Positions 34,673-40,596 of a stretch of DNA of 40,596 bases are shown in pieces. The stretch's first letter is position 1; each line of letters opens with the position of its first letter. The notes under the pieces were generated by a model, which was not told the origin of the DNA, ran no database searches, and saw only the letters and a list, made by a program, of their open reading frames with translations. Both the position numbers and the translations under genes were made by a program. Source of the DNA: Clostridia bacterium (GTDB lineage Bacteria > Bacillota > Clostridia > TANB77 > CAG-508); NCBI GenBank assembly GCA_022790575.1, contig JAAVXM010000068.1, positions 1 through 40,596 of the forward strand. Reading direction: 5' to 3'.

Positions 34673-35216
34673 AGGTTTCTATTATAGTTTTATTATTAAA
34701 CTTTATTGCATACATTACTAAAGAAAATATAGTTGAAAGTATTGCTAGATAATATAAATATAAATCAACTCTAAAATTTATATTTATATTAAAATGACTT
34801 ATAATTAAAGATACTACTATTGCTAAGTAGAAAAGAAAAGTTGCAAGTTTTCCATACCATTTACTATAAACAACAACATCTTTTTTTGAGTATAGAATTG
34901 AAGCAGTAATAATCATAGTAAATTCCTTAACTAAAACAATTATTAATATCCATAAAGGCAAAATATTTAATATAGCAAGAGCTAAAAGAATGGATATTTG
35001 AGTTAGTTTATCTGCTAATGGGTCTATTAGTTTTCCAATATCTGTTATATAATTATATTTACGAGCAATATAGCCATCAAGTATATCTGTTAGTGCAGAA
35101 ATAGTAAATATAATAAGTGCTATTAAATAGTGATGAAAAATAACTAATATAAAAATAAATGGTATTAAAATAAATCGAATTATTGTTAAAATATTAGGTA
35201 TATTTTCTTTTCTCAT
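34671..35216 (-). CDS. pgsA: CDP-diacylglycerol-glycerol-3-phosphate 3-phosphatidyltransferase (PgsA)
   Basis: PgsA makes phosphatidylglycerophosphate, the precursor of phosphatidylglycerol and cardiolipin. The 181-residue protein has about five membrane helices and the full CDP-alcohol phosphotransferase motif D44-x-x-D47-G48-x-x-A51-R52-x8-G61-x3-D65-x3-D69. The N-terminus RKENIPNILTIIRF is typical of the family. It starts after AAGGAATG and lies 36 nt downstream of clpE. In many Firmicutes pgsA lies near recA/cinA; that context is absent here. Confidence 0.93.
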   Translation of the reverse strand: MRKENIPNILTIIRFILIPFIFILVIFHHYLIALIIFTISALTDILDGYIARKYNYITDIGKLIDPLADKLTQISILLALAILNILPLWILIIVLVKEFTMIITASILYSKKDVVVYSKWYGKLATFLFYLAIVVSLIISHFNININFRVDLYLYYLAILSTIFSLVMYAIKFNNKTIIET

Positions 35217-35252
35217 TTTTTATTTCATTCCTTTCTCAAGGTATAGATGAAA

Positions 35253-37598
35253 TTAAGTAATATTAAACTTCAAATTATCTTTTTCCAAATCAGCAATAAT
35301 ATTTTGACCATCTTGAACTTCTTTTCTTAAAATCATTTCAGAAATTTCATCTTCAATATATCTTTGTATAGCCCTTCTTAAAGGACGTGCACCAAATTTT
35401 AAATTAGTTCCTTTTTCTAAGATAAAGCTTTTGGCTTTACGAGAAACCTCTAATGTAATATTTTTATCAGAAAGAGCTTTTTTAGTATCTTTTAACATTA
35501 AATCAACAATTTCTAATAATTCAGATTCTGAAAGCGAATTGAATACTATTATTTCATCAATTCTATTTAAAAATTCAGGTCTAAAAACTTGTTTTAAATT
35601 TTCTTCAATTTTATTATTATCTACAGTTTGTTTTGCAAAACCAATTGAATTATTATTTAAATTAGAACCAGCATTTGAAGTCATTATAATAATTGTATTT
35701 TGGAAACTCACGGTATTACCTTGAGAATCTGTAAGCTTTCCGTCATCAAGAACTTGTAATAGTATATTAAATACATCTGGATGAGCTTTTTCAATTTCAT
35801 CTAAAAGAATAATAGAATAAGGCTTTCTTTTTACTTTCTCAGTAAGTTGACCAGCATCATCATATCCAACATAACCAGGAGGTGCTCCTATTAATTTTGA
35901 AGTTGAATGACTTTCCATATATTCAGACATATCTATTCTAATTATAGAATCTTCAGAACCAAACATTTCATAAGCTAAGCTTTTGGCTAATTCTGTTTTA
36001 CCAACACCAGTAGGTCCAACAAAAATAAATGAAGGTGGTCTTTTTGTACTTTGTAAACCAGCACGATTTCTTCTTATTGCACGAGATACGCTACTAATTG
36101 CAGTTTCTTGACCAATAATTCTAGTGTGAAGGTTGGTCTCAAGATTTAGCAATTTTTTTGTCTCAGCTTCTGTTATCTTCTTAACTGGAATTTTAGTCCA
36201 ATTTTCGATTACTTGTGCGATATCCTGAACTGTTAGATGTTTCAATTTTATAGTACTATTTAAACTGTCAATTTCTTCTATTAATCTACATTCTTGAGTT
36301 TTTAAATCTGCTGCTTTTTGATAATCTTCAGTTGAATCTGCATTTGCAGCATCTTCTTTTTGTGCTTGGACTTGACTAAGTTCTTGTTTTAACATTTCTA
36401 ATTTAAATAATTCTTTATTTTCTAAATTGATTCTAGAACAAGCTTCATCAAGTATATCAATTGCTTTATCTGGTAAAAATCTATCATGAATATATTTTTC
36501 AGACATTATAACTGCTTGTTTAATAACATCATTAGATATTTTTACTTTATGATATTCTTCATAGTATTTTTTTATTCCCTCAAGAATAGTTATAGAATCC
36601 TCTATATTTGGTTCTTCAACTAGAACCTGTTGAAATCTTCTTTCTAATGCAGAATCCTTTTCTATATATTTCCTATATTCTCTTAATGTAGTAGTACCAA
36701 TTAACTGAATTTCTCCATTAGATAGAGATGGTTTTAAGATATTTGCAGCATTCATTGAATGTTCTCCATCACCTGCACCAATTATATTGTGAATTTCATC
36801 AATAACAAGAATAATATTTCCATATTCTTTACATTCATCAATAATGCCTTTCATACGAGATTCAAATTGTCCTCTGAATTGCGTTCCTGCAATAACAGCA
36901 GTCATATCTAATAAATATACTTCTTTATTTAGAAGCTTTGCAGGAACATTATTACTTGCAATTTTTATAGCAAGACCTTGTGCAATTGCTGTTTTACCAA
37001 CACCTGGTTCTCCAATTAGACAAGGATTGTTTTTTGTACGTCTGTTTAAAATTTGAATTACTCTTTGTATTTCTTTATCACGACCTATAACCATGTCTAA
37101 TTGATTGTTTTTAGCTTTTATTGTTAAATTTGTTCCATAAACATCTAAAAATTTCTTTTTCTTATTTGCCTTTTTCTTATCAACTTTGACTTTTTGTCTA
37201 CCATTTACTTCTTCATCATTTTGACTCTGAGATTGAGCTGATTTTGGTATAAAGTTAGCAAAAATTGAACCAATTGGAATTCCCATTGAAGAGCCTTCAT
37301 TTTCTTCATTCATATTTTCTAATTCTTCTGGCTCAAAATCTTCTAAGTCTTCAATATTTTCAATTTTCAAATTTGCTGATAAGTCTTTAAATAAATTTTC
37401 TAATTGTTTTGACATATTTGACATGTCAATATTATTTATTGGAGGAATATTTCCTTGTTGATTATTATTTGTTTCTGGTACTTCTAAGCCTTTTTTTCTT
37501 GCACATTCACGACATAAACCTTCTAATGATGAAACACCATTTTCAATTTTATTTATAAATACTACAGCTGGATTTTTTTTACATTCTGAACATAACAT
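35253..37598 (-). CDS. clpE: ATP-dependent Clp protease ATP-binding subunit, ClpE-type
   Basis: The 781-residue AAA+ unfoldase works with ClpP to degrade damaged proteins. It has a short N-terminal zinc-finger-like segment with C3, C6, C29 and C32 in place of the Clp-N repeats, a charged low-complexity linker (~45-145), NBD1 (GEPGVGKT 196-203, VIDEIH 265-270), a UVR-like coiled middle region (~398-450), NBD2 (GPTGVGKT 528-535) and a D2-small domain. This layout, with an N-terminal zinc finger and a single UVR-like segment, fits ClpE better than ClpC. It has its own promoter. No ctsR or mcsAB neighbours and no CtsR box are visible. Confidence 0.9.
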   Translation of the reverse strand: MLCSECKKNPAVVFINKIENGVSSLEGLCRECARKKGLEVPETNNNQQGNIPPINNIDMSNMSKQLENLFKDLSANLKIENIEDLEDFEPEELENMNEENEGSSMGIPIGSIFANFIPKSAQSQSQNDEEVNGRQKVKVDKKKANKKKKFLDVYGTNLTIKAKNNQLDMVIGRDKEIQRVIQILNRRTKNNPCLIGEPGVGKTAIAQGLAIKIASNNVPAKLLNKEVYLLDMTAVIAGTQFRGQFESRMKGIIDECKEYGNIILVIDEIHNIIGAGDGEHSMNAANILKPSLSNGEIQLIGTTTLREYRKYIEKDSALERRFQQVLVEEPNIEDSITILEGIKKYYEEYHKVKISNDVIKQAVIMSEKYIHDRFLPDKAIDILDEACSRINLENKELFKLEMLKQELSQVQAQKEDAANADSTEDYQKAADLKTQECRLIEEIDSLNSTIKLKHLTVQDIAQVIENWTKIPVKKITEAETKKLLNLETNLHTRIIGQETAISSVSRAIRRNRAGLQSTKRPPSFIFVGPTGVGKTELAKSLAYEMFGSEDSIIRIDMSEYMESHSTSKLIGAPPGYVGYDDAGQLTEKVKRKPYSIILLDEIEKAHPDVFNILLQVLDDGKLTDSQGNTVSFQNTIIIMTSNAGSNLNNNSIGFAKQTVDNNKIEENLKQVFRPEFLNRIDEIIVFNSLSESELLEIVDLMLKDTKKALSDKNITLEVSRKAKSFILEKGTNLKFGARPLRRAIQRYIEDEISEMILRKEVQDGQNIIADLEKDNLKFNIT

Positions 37599-37643
37599 AT
37601 ATATTTTTTCCTCTTTTCTTCTTAATATTATATAATACTATAT

Positions 37644-37672
37644 ATAATATCCTAATTTTGCCATTTAGTCAA
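37644..37672 (-). promoter_or_regulatory. Sigma-A promoter of clpE-pgsA
   Basis: On the minus strand, TTGACT (37672-37667), 17-nt spacer, TATTAT (37649-37644). The leader to ATG 37598 is ~40 nt. A perfect palindrome ACAAAATT-TG-AATTTTGT lies upstream at 37696-37713 and could be an operator. Confidence 0.65.
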
Positions 37673-37807
37673 TAGAAAATACATTTTGATACTAGACAAA
37701 ATTTGAATTTTGTGCTAATATATAAAACAGTTAAATATTTAGATTTTTTCTTTTGTGAAAATATGAGAATTATATAATGACTTTTCATTTTCTAAATTTT
37801 TACAAAT

Positions 37808-37894
37808 GCCGGTGTGCTGGAATTGGTAGACGGGGCAGACTCAAAATCTGTTGTCAGCAATGGCGTGTGGGTTCGAGTCCCACCACCGGCACCA
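37808..37894 (+). tRNA. tRNA-Leu (anticodon CAA)
   Basis: The gene is 87 nt with encoded CCA. Acceptor GCCGGTG pairs with CACCGGC, the discriminator is A, and the D arm contains AATTGGTAGA. The anticodon stem GCAGA/TCTGT closes loop CTCAAAA, giving anticodon CAA that reads UUG. A long variable arm (class II, TGTCAGCAATGGCG region) and T-arm GTGGGTTCGAGTCCCAC complete it. It carries its own terminator at 37901-37943. Confidence 0.97.
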
Positions 37895-37900
37895 GTATGG

Positions 37901-37943
37901 ATGTTTTTATGGGATTTAGCGTTCCATAAGAACATTTTTTTAT
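37901..37943 (+). terminator. Rho-independent terminator after tRNA-Leu
   Basis: ATGTTTTTATGGGA pairs with TTCCATAAGAACAT (G-U pairs allowed) around TTTAGCG and is followed by seven T. The serine recombinase gene ends right after it on the other strand. Confidence 0.75.
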
Positions 37944-37944
37944 T

Positions 37945-39655
37945 TTATGCTGATAATTTAGGTGCGTATTTTACATTTACGCCTTTTCTTGTATTTACTG
38001 TTACATCTACATCAGGAATTTTAGGCAAGTCAGGTATTTCTATTGCACCTATACAATTCCAATATATAGTTATAATTTGTACTGTCTCGCCACTATCTAA
38101 TTTTTCGGCGTGATTTATTTTTATTTCGTCTATTAGTTCGTGTAATACCTCTCTTGTTAGCTTCTTTATTCTTGTATATTTGTGAACAGTAGCAATGAAC
38201 ATATCTGCTGTAACTGTTTTTTCCTCTGTCTTTTCTAATTCTGCACGAAGCAGTTTGATTTTTTCTGCAATTTCTGTTTGTTCGTTTGTATATGTTTTTG
38301 ACATCTTCGCAAATCTTTCATCATCTATTTTTCCTGATAGATTATCTTCATACATACGATTAAAAATATTGTCTAGGTCTTTATCTCTTGCAATTAGTGA
38401 ACTTAATTCTTTTTGTTTACTGTGTCTGTCCTTTTCAGCTGTCATTTTAGAATTACCCATTATAACCTCTGCAAATTGTTTTTCGTATTGTGTAGCAAAT
38501 TTTGTAAGTCTGCGTATTTCTTGTATAATAACCTGTTCTAAGAAGTCAACACGAATATAATGTGTTTGTGTGCAAGTGCCACGTCTATTATTATTACTAG
38601 AACAATTAAAGTATTTTATGTCAGGATTTCTTTGATTAAAGTGATAATTCATATTAGAGCCACAGTCTGCACAAGTTAATAATCCTGAAAACATATTTGT
38701 TTCGCCATTAGATGTCTTGCGTTTTCGTGTTTTTCCTCTTTTTTTTGTACTCTTTCAAAATCTTCACGGCTTATAATAGGCTCGTGAACATCTTTAAATA
38801 TTGCCATATTTTCAACATCATTTTTTAAACGCTTTTTTAATTTATAAGATTTAGAATAAGTTTTAAAATTTATTATATCGCCGACATATTCTTGTAGTGT
38901 TAAAATAGTTATAATAGTTGATGAGTTCCAATAATAAGAATTTTCAGTATTTCGTAATCCACCACGATTTAATCCTTTACTTGCCCAATAATTCATAGGT
39001 GTTAAGATTTTATCTTTGTCAAGCCATTTGCTATTTGTTCTGTTCCTTTTCCACCTAAAAACTCTTTATAAATTCTACGCACTATATTTGCGGGCTTTTT
39101 GTCTATAATCCATTTTTTAGGGTTATCAGGGTCTTTCATATAGCCATAAGGTGGGAGAGATAGAGGCTCTCCTGAATTACCTTTTACATAGTTAGATAAT
39201 CTACGCTTTTTACTTATATCTCTACTGTAATATTCTGCTGTGATATTCATAAAACCTATAAATGGGTTGTCGCCCTCTGCACTATCAATACCCTCGCCAA
39301 CAGAAATAAATCTTATATTATTTTCAGGAAATAGTTCCTCTATATATAAACCTGCCCTGATATAATCTCTTGCAAATCTTGTTACGTCTTTTACTATAAC
39401 TGTTGAAAATAAGGCTGTTCCATTTTCTACTTGTTCTATCATACGCCTAAAATTTTTTCTGTCTTTGGTTGTCCCTGATACACCGTCATCAACAAACTCT
39501 ATAAGGTTTACAAATCTTTTTTCTTTTGCAACCTTTTGTAGTAATTTTCTTTGATTTTGTATTGAATAGCTTTCATCTAATCCGTCATCACGACTAATAC
39601 GTAAATAGAGTGCAGCTGTATTATTTATATTTATTTTACTTTTTGACTGTTTCAC
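37945..39655 (-). pseudogene. Large serine recombinase with two frameshifts
   Basis: Read as one gene, the product would be ~570 residues. It has a resolvase domain (YLRIS21RDDG, DGVSGTTKDRKNFRRM), a Recombinase domain (~160-340), a zinc ribbon (CADCGSN...FNCSSN) and a coiled coil with DUF4368-like tail, the Tn4451 TnpX layout. Two breaks interrupt it. In GLTKDKILTPMNYW an A4 run reads A3 (near 39015-39018). In VQKK-RGKTRKR an A9 run reads A8 (38739-38746). Each removes one base. The GTG start has AGGAGG 12 bases upstream. Its direction and place beside tRNA-Leu suggest the border of an integrative element; an assembly error is possible. Confidence 0.85.
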
Positions 39656-40004
39656 TTTTTATATTTTCCTCCTTTCGGCACAGTCAAAAGCAATATTTAA
39701 TTACATCTATTATATTACTTTTTGTCTGATATTACGAAGTTATTTTTTATTTTCTGTATTTTGTATAAAATTCACATTTATTTTTGATAATAAAAAACGC
39801 CAAACAGTTCATTTTACTAATTTTTGCGACATTTATCTATATAAAGTTACCCCCGTATTACATTACGGGGGCATGGCTGTCGCTTTCGCTTCGCCACGTC
39901 CTTACCTATACCATTATATTGTGCAAATCTGTTAGAACTATTGATATTAACATAAAATTGTGATATACTTATTTTACCTAAAAAAGTATAGGAGGTTTGT
40001 TTAC
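39656..40004. other. Intergenic region of the mobile element with promoter and GC-rich hairpin
   Basis: No gene is seen here. A hairpin CCCCCGTA/TACGGGGG (39850-39857 and 39864-39871) stands out in AT-rich DNA and is followed by CATGGCTGTCGC and CTTCGCCACG-type inverted sequence. This may be a terminator, an origin-like element, or a regulatory structure. On the plus strand, TTGATA (39941-39946), 17 nt and TATACT (39964-39969) form a sigma-A promoter for the gene at 40005. Confidence 0.55.
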
Positions 40005-40403
40005 ATGAAAGGTAATTACAATAGGCAAGATGCTATTCTTTGCCACGAAGACGACAGGCATTTATTCAACCGGATAACAAAAGGTAATCCTGAAGCAAAA
40101 ATTTTGGTACTTAAAGTGAATGTTGGCGATGTGATTCTTTTACCTGCTGAACAAATTATTAAAAGGTGGAGAATTATATCAGAAGAGAACGGCACTTTAT
40201 ATCTTGGTTATTGTCAGGATTATCATTCGCAAAGCACAGGAGGGTTAATGTATCCTTACAAACCTAAATTGCGTCCTCGACTTATATATGTCGTTGAGAA
40301 AAGCAAACAGGGAGGAAACTCTTTTTCCCTTCGCCGTATTCGTAGAGAAATTGCAACGGAGATTATTAATAATCAACAAACTGCACCCATAGTCTTAAAT
40401 TAG
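40005..40403 (+). CDS. Small hypothetical protein of the mobile element
   Basis: I do not recognise this 132-residue, basic, cytoplasmic-looking protein. It starts MKGNYNRQDAILCHEDDRHLF, has a hydrophobic beta-rich core (KILVLKVNVGDVILLPAEQII) and ends in an Arg-rich tail (RRIRREIATEI). No membrane helix or catalytic motif is visible. The ATG at 40005 has AGGAGG eight to ten bases upstream; an in-frame start at 39960 lacks one. Base composition is richer in GC than the chromosomal genes here and matches the adjacent recombinase, so it was probably acquired with it. A terminator follows. Confidence 0.7.
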   Translation: MKGNYNRQDAILCHEDDRHLFNRITKGNPEAKILVLKVNVGDVILLPAEQIIKRWRIISEENGTLYLGYCQDYHSQSTGGLMYPYKPKLRPRLIYVVEKSKQGGNSFSLRRIRREIATEIINNQQTAPIVLN

Positions 40404-40418
40404 AGCTATGGTATCAAA

Positions 40419-40456
40419 ACGTAAAAGAGTGTATTAAAGCACTCTTTTGCGTTTTT
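40419..40456 (+). terminator. Rho-independent terminator, probable intron target
   Basis: ACGTAAAAGAGTG and CACTCTTTTGCGT form a 13-bp stem (one G-U) around TATTAAAG, followed by TTTTG. It ends the 40005 gene and is directly followed by the group II intron at 40457. Confidence 0.85.
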
Positions 40457-40596
40457 GTGTGCCCAGCATGGGCAACAACTTGTGGGTGAAAGTCCCATAC
40501 AGTGCCTGATAGTGGCGAACTGTTAGTGAATGACAAGGGTGTCCATCGCGAGGTGGAATCTGAAAGAAGTCAATAGCAAAATCTCGGTCTGACGAA
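40457..40596 (+). mobile_element. 5' end of a probable class C group II intron
   Basis: The sequence starts GTGTGCCCAGCATGGG and continues with domain I segments typical of bacterial class C introns: GTGAAAGTCCC, AAGGGTGTCC, GGAATCTGAA and CGGTCTGA(C)GAA. I compared these from memory with the B. halodurans B.h.I1 type. Class C introns insert after rho-independent terminators, which is what is seen here. The window ends after 140 nt, before any reverse transcriptase, so completeness is unknown. Confidence 0.85.

Noticed and set aside
37814..38113. Plus-strand reading frame starting in tRNA-Leu
   Set aside because: It starts inside the tRNA and runs antisense to the serine recombinase. It has no ribosome site or family.
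40395..40422. TTAGAGCTATGG...TCAAAAC resembles part of a type II CRISPR repeat or tracrRNA
   Set aside because: There is only one partial copy, it overlaps the stop of the 40005 gene, and there are no repeats, spacers or cas genes nearby.

Overview
The window comes from a very AT-rich, spore-forming, single-membrane Firmicute, most likely a clostridial (Clostridia-class) gut-type genome. The evidence is the spo0A, spoIIGA and sigE genes, a sortase, the Gram-positive division cluster divIB-ylxW-ylxX-sbp-ftsA-ftsZ, GGAGG-type ribosome sites and AGA/NNA/NNT codon bias. I assign no species.

Layout. 1-4531: end of an MBL-fold hydrolase, a Nudix hydrolase, a possible small RNA, an unknown gene, then a PTS IIA-split transketolase operon. 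4607-5428 (-): a CmpB-type membrane protein. 5577-14154: murA, division genes, then spoIIGA and sigE, much as in Bacillus subtilis. 14155-16435: an accessory island holding a prepilin-like surface protein with an anomalous C-terminus, flanked by three ~150-175 nt imperfect palindromes. 16436-22340: flavoprotein, YigZ-family protein, spo0A, cytoplasmic alpha-amylase, G5/3D cell-wall protein. 22554-27720: lepA, rlmB, an unknown membrane-anchored protein and a sortase. 27832-34584: an M15-like peptidase, a decayed prepilin-like gene, an SH3-NlpC/P60 hydrolase, comEC and a BofC-like protein. 34671-37598 (-): pgsA and a ClpE-type ATPase. 37808-37894: tRNA-Leu(CAA). 37945-40596: a higher-GC mobile region with a frameshifted large serine recombinase, a small unknown gene and the first 140 nt of a probable class C group II intron placed right after a terminator.

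How the genes work together. Much of the window serves cell-envelope assembly: murA makes a peptidoglycan precursor, the division genes build the septum, and the 3D, M15-like and NlpC/P60 proteins plus sortase probably remodel or decorate the wall. Spo0A and the SpoIIGA/sigma-E pair form the early sporulation chain.

The two most interesting signals are next to each other. First, the last ~120 coding nt of the prepilin-like protein (15781-15900) rise to about 49% GC and fall to about 20% adenine, against roughly 43% adenine just upstream, and are rich in NNC codons. This is what a diversity-generating-retroelement variable region would look like, although no reverse transcriptase or template repeat is in the window. 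Second, the flanking palindromes keep their internal-loop sequences while their stems differ but stay complementary, which points to selection on a folded RNA or single-stranded DNA. Both are inferences from reading the sequence; no search was run.
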